Positions 25,040 through 36,390 of a DNA stretch of 64,000 bases are shown here, in pieces. The DNA is taken from NCBI RefSeq assembly GCF_001512285.1, contig NZ_LNUV01000003.1, positions 37,540 through 101,539 on the forward strand, given 5' to 3'. The notes beneath the pieces were generated by a model that was not told the DNA's origin, did no database searches, and saw nothing but the letters and a program-made list of their open reading frames with translations. Within the stretch, counting starts at the first letter, position 1. Every line of letters starts with the position of its first letter. A program made the position numbers and the translations under genes. The stretch is from Arthrobacter sp. EpRS71. Its GTDB lineage: Bacteria; Actinomycetota; Actinomycetes; Actinomycetales; Micrococcaceae.

Positions 25040-25969
25040 ATGCGGAATCTCACCCCTTTGCCGACGGACGTTGACCCTCAAGGCTTTCTCGTCGCCGACG
25101 CCTACGCTGCCGGTGTGCCACGGTGGCGACTCCAGACGAAAGAGCTTGTGACGCCGAGTCGTGGCATTCGTCTTGCCAAGGGCGGTGAACTGGACCTCGC
25201 ACTACTCGGACGGCTGCACACCACCGTCACTCCTCGCTGTGCAGTCAGCCACGTCACGGCAGCGTTGTTGTGGGCCATGCCGCTCCCCATTTACCTCGAG
25301 GAAGAGGGCAGGAACGGGCTATGTCATGTGACCCGTCGGCAAGAGATCGGCAGGGTCAAGCGTCGGGGAGTCATCGGACATCGGGCTCCACTGCTTGCTC
25401 GGGACGTTCGTGTGTTGAACGGGGTTCAGCTGACGTCGCCGGAATGGACGTGGGTGGATCTGGCCAGGCATATGGGGAGGTCGTCGCTCGTGGCAGCTGG
25501 CGATTTTCTGTTGGCGCGCGAGAATCCCCTGTCCTCTCTTGAGGCGATCCAAGAAGTCATCGACCGGCGTCCCAAGGTCAAGGGAATCCGCATGGCCCGG
25601 GAGATTCTGCCGTTGCTGAGGCCGGGGGTTGATTCGCCGCAGGAGTCGAGGCTACGCCTGAAAATCGTCGACGCCGGACTGCCGGAGCCAGCAATTACCG
25701 CGCCGATCTTCGACGAGCACGGGAGATACATATCGACGCCCGATCTCCAATACAAGGAGTACAAAATTGCCATGGAATACGAGGGTGATCATCACCGCTC
25801 CGACCCAGTGCAATGGGGCAGGGACATCGAACGAGACGATCGGCTTCGCGCGTTGGGGTGGATCGTCCTGAGATTCTCCGATGTCCAAATGAAGGGTGGG
25901 TGGGCCAACGCGGAACGGAAGGTGCGCGATGCGTTGGCCTCCCGCGGGTGGCGGGGGCCGTCGTCGTAG
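25040..25969 (+). CDS. AbiEi-like N-terminus plus DUF559/Vsr-like nuclease-fold protein, copy 2
   Basis: 309 residues, a diverged paralogue of the gene at 20448 with the same layout: AGVPRWRL..TPSRGIRL near the start, E202 in QESRLRLK, D235 in TPDLQYKEYKIAMEYEGDHH, E247, E249 and H251/H252, then LGWIVLRFS. Tandem family B repeats flank it on both sides. No toxin gene is adjacent. It may be a DNA-cleaving protein, but catalytic activity and role are unproven; such genes occur in several copies in many actinobacterial genomes. Confidence 0.75.
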   Translation: MRNLTPLPTDVDPQGFLVADAYAAGVPRWRLQTKELVTPSRGIRLAKGGELDLALLGRLHTTVTPRCAVSHVTAALLWAMPLPIYLEEEGRNGLCHVTRRQEIGRVKRRGVIGHRAPLLARDVRVLNGVQLTSPEWTWVDLARHMGRSSLVAAGDFLLARENPLSSLEAIQEVIDRRPKVKGIRMAREILPLLRPGVDSPQESRLRLKIVDAGLPEPAITAPIFDEHGRYISTPDLQYKEYKIAMEYEGDHHRSDPVQWGRDIERDDRLRALGWIVLRFSDVQMKGGWANAERKVRDALASRGWRGPSS

Positions 25970-25988
25970 TTTTTGGTCTCCTCCACAC

Positions 25989-26200
25989 TTGTGGGGCCTG
26001 GTGTGCGCGTTTGGTGCCGCGAGTGGGGCGCAGAGTAGGCCTCGTATCGCTGGGGGGTAATTTGTGGGGCCTGGTGTGCGCGATTTGGGCCTCGAGTGGG
26101 GCGCAGAGTAGGCCTCGTATCGCTGGGGGGTAATTTGTGGGGCCTGGTGTGCGCGATTTGGGCCTCGAGTGGGGCGCAGAGTAGGCCTCGCAACGCAACG
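25989..26200. repeat. Tandem repeat family B, array B2 (3 units of 73 bp)
   Basis: Units start at 25989, 26062 and 26135. They open TTGTGGGGCCTGGTGTGCGCG and end GGGGCGCAGAGTAGGCCTCG, like array B1 but with a different middle (TTTGGGCCTCGAGT in units 2 and 3). Units 2 and 3 are practically identical to each other, which implies recent tandem duplication. Confidence 0.85.
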
Positions 26201-26213
26201 CAACGCAACGCAA
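26190..26213 (+). repeat. GCAAC pentanucleotide run
   Basis: Four perfect GCAAC units followed by GCAAG, at the end of array B2 and 130 bp before the purH start. Such short runs are prone to slippage. Confidence 0.8.
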
Positions 26214-26342
26214 GAGAGGGGGGCAACCCAGGGGCCGCGACGACGCAAAACCGGGGCGGCAACGAAACGCGATAAACTCTCCGTATCCCCACCACCCGCG
26301 AAACCACCCGCGATATCTACGCGAACTAAGACGGAGACTTTT

Positions 26343-28013
26343 GTGAGCTTGACGCAGCTTGACCGTGTTCCCATCCGCCGTGCACTGATCTCGGTTTACG
26401 ACAAGACGGGACTGGAGGAGCTCGCGAGGGGCCTGCACGCAGCCGGCGTCGCCCTTGTTTCCACCGGCTCCACCGCCAAGAAGATCGCCGCCGCAGGCAT
26501 CCCGGTCAAGGAAGTCGAAGAAGTCACCGGCTCCCCGGAAATGCTGGACGGCCGCGTCAAGACCCTGCACCCGCGCGTGCACGGCGGCATCCTGGCTGAC
26601 CGTCGCGTCCCGGCGCACATGGACACCTTGGCCGGCATGGAGATCGAAACGTTCGACCTCGTGGTGGTGAACCTGTACCCGTTCGTGGAGACTGTGAAGT
26701 CCGGCGCAGCGCAGGATGACGTTGTTGAGCAGATCGACATCGGAGGCCCTGCCATGGTGCGTTCGGCCGCGAAGAACCACGCCGCCGTCGCCATCGTCAC
26801 GGACCCCAACTTCTACGGCGCAGTGGTCGACGCCGCCGCGCACGGCGGGTTCGACCTGAACACCCGCCGCCGCCTGGCCGCCAAGGCCTTCGCTCACACG
26901 GCCAGCTACGACAATGCTGTGGCTTCCTGGACTGCCAGCCAGTTCCTGGACGAAGACGGCGACGGCATCATCGACTGGCCCGCCTACGCCGGCCTGTCCC
27001 TGGAACGCTCCGAGGTCCTCCGCTACGGCGAAAACCCGCACCAGCAGGCCGCGCTCTACGTGGACAAGGCTGCTCCGGCCGGCATTGCGCAGGCCGACCA
27101 GCTGCACGGCAAGGCCATGAGCTACAACAACTTCGTGGATGCCGACGCCGCCCTCCGTGCTGCCTTTGACTTCGCCGAGCCCGCAGTTGCGATCATCAAG
27201 CACGCCAACCCGTGCGGTGTCGCCGTCGGTTCCGCTGACGCTGCAGACCCGATCGCTGACGCTCACGCCAAGGCCCACGCCTGCGACCCCGTCTCCGCGT
27301 TCGGCGGTGTGATTGCTGCCAACCGCACCGTCACCGCAGGAATGGCCCGCACGGTTGCCGACATCTTCACCGAGGTTGTCATCGCCCCGGACTTCGAGCC
27401 TGAAGCAGTGGAGATCCTCTCCAAGAAGAAGAACATCCGCCTCCTCGCACTGCCCGAGGGCTACGGCCGCTACCCGTCCGAGATGCGCCAGGTTTCCGGT
27501 GGCGTCCTGGTCCAGATGAGCGACAAGGTAGACGCCGACGGCGACAACCCCGCCAACTGGACCCTCGCAGCCGGCGAAGCCGCCGACGAAGCTACCCTCG
27601 CTGACCTCGCTTTCGCCTGGACCGCGTGCCGCGCGGCAAAGTCCAACGCCATCCTGATCGCCAACCACGGTGCAGCCGTGGGCATCGGCATGGGCCAGGT
27701 CAACCGCCTGGACTCCTGCCGCCTTGCCGTGGAGCGCGCCAACACGCTGGGCGTGACGGTGGAGTCCGACGTCGAAGGTGCTGGCGGCGCGTCCAACGCC
27801 GACGCGAGCAACGCACCTGAGCGGGCACGCGGCGCCGTTGCATCCTCGGACGCGTTCTTCCCGTTCGCTGATGGGCTGCAGATCCTGATCGACGCCGGTG
27901 TCCGCGCTGTGGTCCAGCCGGGCGGTTCGGTCCGCGACGAGGAAGTCATCGCCGCAGCCAATGCTGCAGGCATCACCATGTACTTCACCGGCGCACGCCA
28001 CTTCTTCCACTAG
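26343..28013 (+). CDS. purH: Bifunctional AICAR formyltransferase/IMP cyclohydrolase
   Basis: 556 residues from GTG at 26343 (GGAG upstream; the longer frame to 26169 runs through repeat B2 and is discarded). It carries out the last two steps of IMP synthesis. The N-terminal MGS-like cyclohydrolase domain starts [19 protein letters not shown] and contains [15 protein letters not shown]. The C-terminal transformylase domain has [24 protein letters not shown] and the [12 protein letters not shown] motif near the end. Separated from purN by about 6 kb. Confidence 0.95.
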   Translation: MSLTQLDRVPIRRALISVYDKTGLEELARGLHAAGVALVSTGSTAKKIAAAGIPVKEVEEVTGSPEMLDGRVKTLHPRVHGGILADRRVPAHMDTLAGMEIETFDLVVVNLYPFVETVKSGAAQDDVVEQIDIGGPAMVRSAAKNHAAVAIVTDPNFYGAVVDAAAHGGFDLNTRRRLAAKAFAHTASYDNAVASWTASQFLDEDGDGIIDWPAYAGLSLERSEVLRYGENPHQQAALYVDKAAPAGIAQADQLHGKAMSYNNFVDADAALRAAFDFAEPAVAIIKHANPCGVAVGSADAADPIADAHAKAHACDPVSAFGGVIAANRTVTAGMARTVADIFTEVVIAPDFEPEAVEILSKKKNIRLLALPEGYGRYPSEMRQVSGGVLVQMSDKVDADGDNPANWTLAAGEAADEATLADLAFAWTACRAAKSNAILIANHGAAVGIGMGQVNRLDSCRLAVERANTLGVTVESDVEGAGGASNADASNAPERARGAVASSDAFFPFADGLQILIDAGVRAVVQPGGSVRDEEVIAAANAAGITMYFTGARHFFH

Positions 28014-28102
28014 TCCCCACCGCCGCCCTCACCTCGCTGCGCTTCGGCCAGGGAACCCGGGCGGCTTGGGCCCAGCGCCACAAGACACAGAGCACCACAA
28101 CG

Positions 28103-28140
28103 CGACGGCGGCCGCCCCCGGAAGGGGACGGCCGCCGTCG
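28103..28140. terminator. Terminator hairpin between purH and the protease gene
   Basis: CGACGGCGGCCG (28103-28114) and CGGCCGCCGTCG (28129-28140) form a 12 bp perfect stem, with CCCC/GGGG extending it inward. It lies between two convergent genes and can serve both. Confidence 0.7.
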
Positions 28141-28190
28141 TGCTATGTCCGCACGAATTTAACAGGGGCGTGCCTACAAAGGAGAGTCCG

Positions 28191-29195
28191 CTACGAAGCC
28201 GCTGCAGCAGTGTTGTAGGTGGACTGGATGACGGTGCCCCAGTACGGGCCGTACATGGTGGTGGAGTTGCTGCCGTATCCGTAGCTGTTCACGGAGTTCT
28301 GGTAGCCGGTGGAGCTGGTGCCGATGAACCACGGTCCGCCCGAGGACCCACCGGTCATGTTGCAGGGGATTCCCTGGCTGTTGAACTGCGGGTTGTAGGG
28401 ATCGTTGGTGGCTTTGCCGGAGCAGCTCTTGAGCGATTCGCCGTTGAAGGGCGAGCCTGCCGGGTAGCCAAAGGCCTTGTAGCTCAGGCCGCGGGCGGCG
28501 TTGAACTGGACGCCTGAGGAACCAACCACGTCGGCGAGCTTCTGGCCGTTGAGGGTGTTCATGACGGCGAAGGCGGTGTCGTACTGCATGTTGCCGTTGG
28601 AGGCCCACTGGGTGGGGGCGTACAGCGCCTTTGCCGTCCACTTCCCGTAGGGTGCTGCACCGTTGAGGTAGGCGGGGACGAAGACGAAGTTGGTGGCGTA
28701 AGCGCCGGGGCCTTCGTTGAGGCAGTGCCCGGCGGTGGATACGGTGCTCTTGTTGGCTGCGGTGACGGAGTTGCCTGAGCAGACGTAGTTGGAGCCGCCC
28801 AGGGTGAAGAAGATCTTGCCGATGTGCTTGACCGGGGTTTCGCTCTGGTTGACTTTGCGGTCGATGACCTTGGAATCAGCAGAGGCCTGCTGGCCTGCGA
28901 TGCTGCTGATGGCGCCCGGGGCTTCAGTGACCGGGGCTTTGCCGAGGTTGAGGAGCTTGCCGCGTTCGAGTGCTTTTGCGGCCAGGATTTCGCCGGAAGC
29001 GGCATTCTTCATGCGCTCCGGGGTCCAATAATCTGCAGCGCCGGCGTCCGACACTACGTGGCTGCTGACCGCAGCGCCGCTGGAGTCTGTGGTGTTGACC
29101 GGCGCCGCGTTGGCGCTGGTGGTTCCAACCAGCGCCAGGATTGCGGCAGCGGACAGACTCAGCAGGCTTGTGGCCAGGGTCTTGGTTTTTGTCAC
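28191..29195 (-). CDS. Secreted trypsin-like serine protease
   Basis: 334 residues from GTG at 29195 with TAGGAA just upstream. A signal peptide ends at SANA-A, about residue 30. A propeptide of roughly 90 residues precedes the S1 domain, where the triad is visible: His in STAGHC, Asp in QYDTAFAV, Ser in GGSSGGPW. Two Cys pairs could form disulphides. It should be an extracellular endopeptidase. The 100 bp upstream are AT-richer than average and probably hold its promoter. Confidence 0.88.
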   Translation of the reverse strand: MTKTKTLATSLLSLSAAAILALVGTTSANAAPVNTTDSSGAAVSSHVVSDAGAADYWTPERMKNAASGEILAAKALERGKLLNLGKAPVTEAPGAISSIAGQQASADSKVIDRKVNQSETPVKHIGKIFFTLGGSNYVCSGNSVTAANKSTVSTAGHCLNEGPGAYATNFVFVPAYLNGAAPYGKWTAKALYAPTQWASNGNMQYDTAFAVMNTLNGQKLADVVGSSGVQFNAARGLSYKAFGYPAGSPFNGESLKSCSGKATNDPYNPQFNSQGIPCNMTGGSSGGPWFIGTSSTGYQNSVNSYGYGSNSTTMYGPYWGTVIQSTYNTAAAAS

Positions 29196-29407
29196 GTTGT
29201 TCCTACCTATCGAGGGAGTGAGGCGGCCAGTGATGGCGACCGCCGACTGACGGAATCGAAGGTATCGAACGTATGACAACTTTGTAAAGAGATGTTTCAT
29301 ACTTTGTGATAATTTGCTGTCACTTGCTTGTTAAGTGGCAAGGTCCTTTTGGCGTGCGCGGGGCACGCCTGAATCTCCGGTGGCTGGAGGTTCTCCCATG
29401 GTGAGTG

Positions 29408-30019
29408 TCAGTGGTCCTTGACCGTGACCCTGTCCGAGAGTGGTTTTGGCACAACGCCAGGCCATGAACCGTCCCGTTTGAACATTGAAAGGTTGCGCGC
29501 GCCCTCGGGATCGTCGGCGCTGAGGGGAATGATGATGCTGTTGTGCTGCTTGGGGGCAGAGGGCTGTCCGCCCATCCAGGCCGATCCCACGCCTGCGGCG
29601 GTGAGGTCGAAGAACGGCTCCCCGTCAGCGGTTCGGGCACTGATCTGGATCTGCGTGTTGGGCATGTAACCCTCGCCCACAGACCAAATGTTCCGGACGA
29701 TGTAATCCACCAGCAAGTCGCCGTAGAGGACGGTGTAGCCGGGCTCGATGGCTAGCTGTACGGAGTATCCGGTGTTGCCTTTCACGTTTGGTGGACCCCC
29801 TCCGTCGAATCCGATGACCGAGATCCCGGGAACGGCGTCGATTGCCTCGCGGGCTTCGGCAATCGTCTGACCGGTATCGGCGTCGTGCGGGATGGTCTGC
29901 CGGGGCGTCGGTGCCGGCGCGGTGCAAGCGGTTAGTGCGAGGAGCATCCCTGCCGCCAAGGCAGCCAGGGACGCAGTCAATGAGGCAGCCGCGGAGGCAG
30001 GTCGAAGGGTGCGGGTCAT
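29408..30019 (-). CDS. Hypothetical lipoprotein
   Basis: 203 residues from ATG at 30019, chosen because it places the signal sequence at the N-terminus. The lipobox is LTAC (ALTACTAP). The mature part has alternating strand/helix segments and an IIIPLSADDPEGARNLS stretch. No family recognised. A longer frame to 30100 would add a basic, non-signal extension. Confidence 0.65.
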   Translation of the reverse strand: MTRTLRPASAAASLTASLAALAAGMLLALTACTAPAPTPRQTIPHDADTGQTIAEAREAIDAVPGISVIGFDGGGPPNVKGNTGYSVQLAIEPGYTVLYGDLLVDYIVRNIWSVGEGYMPNTQIQISARTADGEPFFDLTAAGVGSAWMGGQPSAPKQHNSIIIPLSADDPEGARNLSMFKRDGSWPGVVPKPLSDRVTVKDH

Positions 30020-30215
30020 GATTTCACTATGTTCGGTTTCGGCGTGAATGCGATGTTGACGCGCCCGGGAACCGGACATTTGCTCACGCAGCCAGCGCAC
30101 GACGACGGCGGGCAGCGGCGGCGGTCAGGCCGCCGTCGGGCGTTAATGGCGGGAGAGCGGTAACGAACACGTGATCCCGGACACGAAGGGCCGTCAAAAC
30201 GGTCTACTCGGGTAA

Positions 30216-32483
<2,268 letters not shown>

Positions 32484-32496
32484 TCACGGCATAGCA

Positions 32497-32529
32497 AACT
32501 GGCCCGCAGGCATTGCCTGCGGGCCAGTT
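32497..32529. terminator. Bidirectional terminator after icd
   Basis: AACTGGCCCGCAGGCA (32497-32512) and TGCCTGCGGGCCAGTT (32514-32529) form a 16-bp-armed inverted repeat, followed by GCTTTAAG. It lies between icd and the convergent oxidase gene. Confidence 0.8.
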
Positions 32530-32544
32530 GCTTTAAGTGTTGAT

Positions 32545-33654
32545 TTAGCGCTCCGCGTGGAACCGCTCCGGTGCCATGCCGCCGTCGACGATGTCTTTCA
32601 GCACCCGGCCGATAGCGGGTGTGAACTTGAAACCGTGACCCGAGAAGCCGGCGCCCACCACCAGCGGACCGAAATGGTCCAGCACAAAGTCCTCGTTGGG
32701 TGTGGTGGTGTAGGTGCAGCTGATGGGAACCGCTGTGGAGGGGTCGACGCCGGGAAGCCACTCTTCCGCGTACCTCACCAATGCTTCCATCTGGTGGGGG
32801 ATGGGCTCGAACGTGCGCTCGTCCGGATCCATGACCGGGCCGACCCCATGCCAACCGGCTTTTACGCCTTCGCCCGGGGTGAGCATGCCGTAGACGGGGC
32901 TGTACCAGTACTCGTAGGCTTCGTTGTTCGGATCGGGGTCCGGGCTGTGGTTGAAGCTGGGCCACACCAGCGTGTTGTCCCTGGGAGTGAAGTGAGCCGG
33001 TTGTTCCTGGGTGACCACCAAAGCCGGGAGCTTGACGTGTTTGCTGACGAGCTTGTTGGTCCACGCACCTGCCGTGACCACCACGCGGTTGGCGGTGTAT
33101 TCGGTTTCCTCCGTGACCACCACCACCGATTCGGCGCCGTCGATGCGGATGTCCAGCACCGGCGTCGAGTACTTGAACACGGCTCCGCGAGCTTCGGCTG
33201 ATGTCCGCAGCGCCACCAGGGCGTCTGCGGAGCGGATCCGGCCGGAGCCTGGAACGAAGAGGACGTCGGTGGCGAAATTCATGCCCAGCCACCGGTTGGC
33301 GGCTTCGTCGGGGGAGATGAAGTAGCTTTCGATGCCCCGTGCCTCGTGCGCTTCCCTGACCTCTCGAAGGCGGGGGACGTTTCCGTGGTTCACGAGGCCC
33401 ACCATGTCCAGCAGCGGTGCGCCGTGCTCTGCCGCAAGCTCGTCCCACAGGGTCTTGGACTCGGCGAGGAGGTCCAGGTAGTCGGCCTCGGCGTAGGCGG
33501 TGTTGAAGTTGCGGGTGGCGCCGTGCGAAGCGCCGATGTGGTGGCCGGCCTCAAATTGCTCCAACAGAACCACTGAGCGACCCGCCCGGGCCAGTTGCCA
33601 GGCGGCCGCCGATCCCATGGCTCCTCCGCCAACAACTACAACGTCAACCTGCAT
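32545..33654 (-). CDS. FAD-dependent N-methyl amino acid/sarcosine oxidase family protein
   Basis: 369 residues from ATG at 33654 (GGAG five bases upstream). An N-terminal VVVVGGGAMGSAAAWQLARAG Rossmann motif binds FAD, and HHIGASHGATRNF follows as in monomeric sarcosine oxidase and SolA. The Cys in ISCTYTTTPNEDFVLD is at the position that binds FAD covalently in that family. It oxidises a secondary N-methyl amine to imine plus H2O2. Same strand as the phosphonate transporter operon, separated by a family A palindrome; it might act on an N-methylated substrate of that pathway, or simply on sarcosine. Confidence 0.85.
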   Translation of the reverse strand: MQVDVVVVGGGAMGSAAAWQLARAGRSVVLLEQFEAGHHIGASHGATRNFNTAYAEADYLDLLAESKTLWDELAAEHGAPLLDMVGLVNHGNVPRLREVREAHEARGIESYFISPDEAANRWLGMNFATDVLFVPGSGRIRSADALVALRTSAEARGAVFKYSTPVLDIRIDGAESVVVVTEETEYTANRVVVTAGAWTNKLVSKHVKLPALVVTQEQPAHFTPRDNTLVWPSFNHSPDPDPNNEAYEYWYSPVYGMLTPGEGVKAGWHGVGPVMDPDERTFEPIPHQMEALVRYAEEWLPGVDPSTAVPISCTYTTTPNEDFVLDHFGPLVVGAGFSGHGFKFTPAIGRVLKDIVDGGMAPERFHAER

Positions 33655-33737
33655 GCCTGCTCCATCCACAATGGCCCTCTTGAAACGCGACCCCGAAACA
33701 GGGCCACCTCCCATTCTGCCCCCACTCACCCAAGTAG

Positions 33738-33785
33738 GTAGCAGATCAGGCCGTTCTGAGCGCTGAGAACGACCTGATCTGCTAC
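33738..33785. repeat. Palindromic repeat family A, copy 3
   Basis: 48 bp core hairpin. Here the symmetry continues on both sides (ACCCAAGTAG outside left, CTACTTGGGT outside right), giving a 66 bp inverted repeat at 33729-33794. Internal changes relative to the other copies include GGCCGTTCTGAG. Confidence 0.85.
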
Positions 33786-33820
33786 CTACTTGGGTCGGCT
33801 TAGGTGGGGGCGGCTGGGTA

Positions 33821-34675
33821 TTACGCGGCGAGGCGCCTGCGGATCCAGGCGGAGAACTGGTCCACCACGATGATCAGCACCAGCACGATCAGGATGTGGG
33901 TAAGCATGGAATCGAACTGGAACGACTTGATGGACTGGTTGATCAGCAGCCCAATGCCCCCGGCGCCCACCAAGCCAAGGACCAGCGAGGACCGTACATT
34001 GACGTCGAAACGGTAGAGCAGCAGGCCCACGAACTGCGGGACCACCATGGGCAGCGTTGCGTTGGCTACCTGCTGGATCCGGTTGGCGCCCGCGGTTCGG
34101 AGTGCTTCCTGGGGTCCGGAGTCGATCTCTTCCATGGATTCGGCCCACAGCTTCCCCATGACACCGGTGTTGTGGCAGATCAGCGCGAGCACACCCGCGA
34201 ACGGACCAAGCCCCACAGCGGTGACGAAAATCAGCGCGAACACGATGTCCGGCACGGCACGGAAAAACGACAAGACAGAACGCGCAGCTTGGTAAACGAG
34301 CCGGTGCGGGCTGGTGTTCTCCGCGGCCAGCGCAGCGAGCAACAGGGCGAACGGCACGGACAGTGTGGTTCCCAAGAGCCCGATCCACAGCGTCACCAGG
34401 GTGGCTTCCAACCCGGGCCGGATGGTCTTCTCCCAGCTGAGGTCCGGCGGGAACGCGTCGCCGATAAACGCGGCCATGCCCTTCCAGCCGTCCACCAGCA
34501 GTGCGGGTTTGAAGTCCGTCCCTTCGATGGCCACAGCGTGAAGTCCGACGACGACGGCCGCCACTGCCGCCGTCGTGATCCACCGCAGGGGCTTCTTGGG
34601 GCGGACCAGTGCCACCCGGGTTTGCGCCGAAGGGCTGCGGCGGGCGACGGCCGGGGTGAGGATTTGGGGTGTCAT
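33821..34675 (-). CDS. phnE: Phosphonate ABC transporter permease
   Basis: 284 residues, about six membrane helices from residue 31 on. The binding-protein-dependent permease loop (EALRTAGANRIQQVANATLPMVVPQFVGLL) with conserved EAL..G is present, and VRSSLVLGLVGAGGIGLLI is the PhnE family end motif. ATG at 34675 overlaps the phnC stop (ATGA). Works with PhnC and PhnD to import phosphonates. Confidence 0.92.
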   Translation of the reverse strand: MTPQILTPAVARRSPSAQTRVALVRPKKPLRWITTAAVAAVVVGLHAVAIEGTDFKPALLVDGWKGMAAFIGDAFPPDLSWEKTIRPGLEATLVTLWIGLLGTTLSVPFALLLAALAAENTSPHRLVYQAARSVLSFFRAVPDIVFALIFVTAVGLGPFAGVLALICHNTGVMGKLWAESMEEIDSGPQEALRTAGANRIQQVANATLPMVVPQFVGLLLYRFDVNVRSSLVLGLVGAGGIGLLINQSIKSFQFDSMLTHILIVLVLIIVVDQFSAWIRRRLAA

Positions 34676-35442
34676 GCTGCGGATTTCCTGTCTGAAACGT
34701 CCCGGTCCGGGGCGTACAACGTGTCAAGGTGATCGGCCGTGATCTCTGTGGAGGGAAGGTCGAAGGTCATGGATCCCTGCAACAACCCGATGGACCTGTC
34801 CGCATACCGCAGAGCAAGATCAGGCTGGTGCAGCACCGCAGCCACGGCCAGCCCCTCCGCGTGAGCGAGTTCACGCAGCAGCGCCATGACTTGCTCGGCG
34901 GCGTGCGGGTCAAGTGCGGATACCGGCTCGTCGGCAAGTACGACGTCGGCCCGCTGGCACAGCGCCCGGGCTACGGCCACGCGCTGCTGCTGTCCGCCGG
35001 AGAGCCGGCCCACGCGATCGAGGGCACGGTCTGCGAGTCCGACTCGGTCCAGGCAATCGAGGGCCTCTTGCTGAACGTCGGCGGGGAACAGCAGGGGACT
35101 GAGCGAGCGGACCGTGGGGATGCGGGACAGCGCGCCAGCACACACGTTGTCCAACGCGGTGCGCCGGGGGACGAGATGGATTTTCTGGAAGATCATGGCC
35201 ATACGCTGTCGGACTTGCTGCAGGTCACGCCCTTGGAGGGTTTCCAGTGCGGTTCCGTCGATGCTGATGCTGCCCGAATCCGGGGCGGTGATGCCCATGA
35301 CGCAGCGCAGGGTGGTGGACTTGCCCGAGCCGTTGGCGCCGAGGAATGCCACCAGCTCACCGGCTGCAACGGAAAAGTCCACGCCTTCCAGAACCGTCCG
35401 TCCGTTGAACGACTTTCGCAAGCCGTGGACAGAGAGCGGCAT
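34672..35442 (-). CDS. phnC: Phosphonate ABC transporter ATP-binding protein
   Basis: 256 residues. Walker A GANGSGKST, signature LSGGQQQRVAVARAL, Walker B DVVLADEPVSALD. The Q-loop region MAMIFQKIHLVPRRTALDNV is typical of PhnC. The start overlaps the phnD stop by one base (TAATG). Confidence 0.92.
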   Translation of the reverse strand: MPLSVHGLRKSFNGRTVLEGVDFSVAAGELVAFLGANGSGKSTTLRCVMGITAPDSGSISIDGTALETLQGRDLQQVRQRMAMIFQKIHLVPRRTALDNVCAGALSRIPTVRSLSPLLFPADVQQEALDCLDRVGLADRALDRVGRLSGGQQQRVAVARALCQRADVVLADEPVSALDPHAAEQVMALLRELAHAEGLAVAAVLHQPDLALRYADRSIGLLQGSMTFDLPSTEITADHLDTLYAPDRDVSDRKSAA

Positions 35443-36356
35443 TACAGGTCCTTCTCGGTGAGACCCATGGTCTCGGCGAGTTCGAACAGCGGGGTGTAGT
35501 TGTCCTTGGTGACCTCAAGCAGCGGGCCGGGAGGGGTAACGTCCAGGAACTCGCCAACCTTGGCCACGTCAGCGTGATCGAGGCTGAGGAATGCGTCCTT
35601 CACGGCAGCCTTGAACGCGGGGTCCGCGTCGCCCCGGACGGTGATGGGATCGTTGGGGATGGGGTTGGATGTCCACACCTGCCGGAAGTTCTCCGGGGTG
35701 AAGGTGCCCGCCGCAATGGCCGTGGCGAGCGTCTGCGAGTTGATCTGGGCCGCATCCACCTTGCCGTTGGTCAGGGCGAGCAGAGCTTCGGGATGACCAC
35801 CGGTGTAGTCCATCTTGATGTCGGCGTCGGCGATCCCGGCTTCACGGAGGCCGAAGCGCGGCAACACGTCGCCTGAGGTGGATCCGACGCTGCCCAGGGC
35901 CAACGACTTACCTTTCAGATCCCCAATGGCCTGGATAGGGCTGTCCTTGGGAACCCAAATCCCCGCCGTGTAGGTACTGAGTTCCTTCTCCGCCGTGCCG
36001 AAAGACACCAACGGTTCAGCACCCGCCTTGGCGTCGGCGAACACGTAGCCCAAAGGACCGAACTGCCCCAGGTCCAGTTTGCCGTTGCGCATGGCCAGAA
36101 CCTCCGCGGCGTAGTCCTCCACCACCTGGACGCTGACCGGGCATTCCAGCTTCTTGGACAGCGCTGCGGCCAGGACGTCGTAGGCCGGCGTCAATTTGGC
36201 CGGGTCCTCGTAGGGCTCAATGCCGAACTTGATCTCGCCATTGGGGCAGGTAGCACTCGTGGCTTCGGGGGAGGACTGCGCCGAGCCGCCACAGGCAGTG
36301 AGCGCCAGAACGGTGGCGAGGGCAAGCGCGGAACCGGTGAGGAGCGAGGTTTTCAT
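35442..36356 (-). CDS. phnD: Phosphonate ABC transporter substrate-binding lipoprotein
   Basis: 304 residues. Signal sequence with lipobox LTAC (residues 19-22), then KFGIEPYEDPAKLTPAYDVLAAALSKKLECPV, the usual PhnD opening. The SxDT/STSGDV-type segment near GSVGSTSGDVLPRFGL is where the phosphonate group is held in relatives. AAGGA lies five bases before the ATG. First gene of the transporter in translation order, 34 bp after the FAD oxidoreductase. Confidence 0.92.
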   Translation of the reverse strand: MKTSLLTGSALALATVLALTACGGSAQSSPEATSATCPNGEIKFGIEPYEDPAKLTPAYDVLAAALSKKLECPVSVQVVEDYAAEVLAMRNGKLDLGQFGPLGYVFADAKAGAEPLVSFGTAEKELSTYTAGIWVPKDSPIQAIGDLKGKSLALGSVGSTSGDVLPRFGLREAGIADADIKMDYTGGHPEALLALTNGKVDAAQINSQTLATAIAAGTFTPENFRQVWTSNPIPNDPITVRGDADPAFKAAVKDAFLSLDHADVAKVGEFLDVTPPGPLLEVTKDNYTPLFELAETMGLTEKDL

Positions 36357-36390
36357 GGGGATCCTTATGCGAAGGGAAGGGAATGGGAAA

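Larger units (their letters stand above)
25970..26342. other. Gene-free stretch upstream of purH with repeat B2 and a pentanucleotide run
   Basis: Holds the B2 array (25989-26200), then a short tandem run of GCAAC ending at 26213, then about 130 bp with the purH promoter and ribosome site. No gene is credible here. Confidence 0.5.

Noticed and set aside
25695..28010. A 771-codon open frame on the minus strand opposite purH and the repeat B2.
   Set aside because: It is an antisense shadow caused by GC-rich codons in purH; it has no recognisable domain and runs through tandem repeats.
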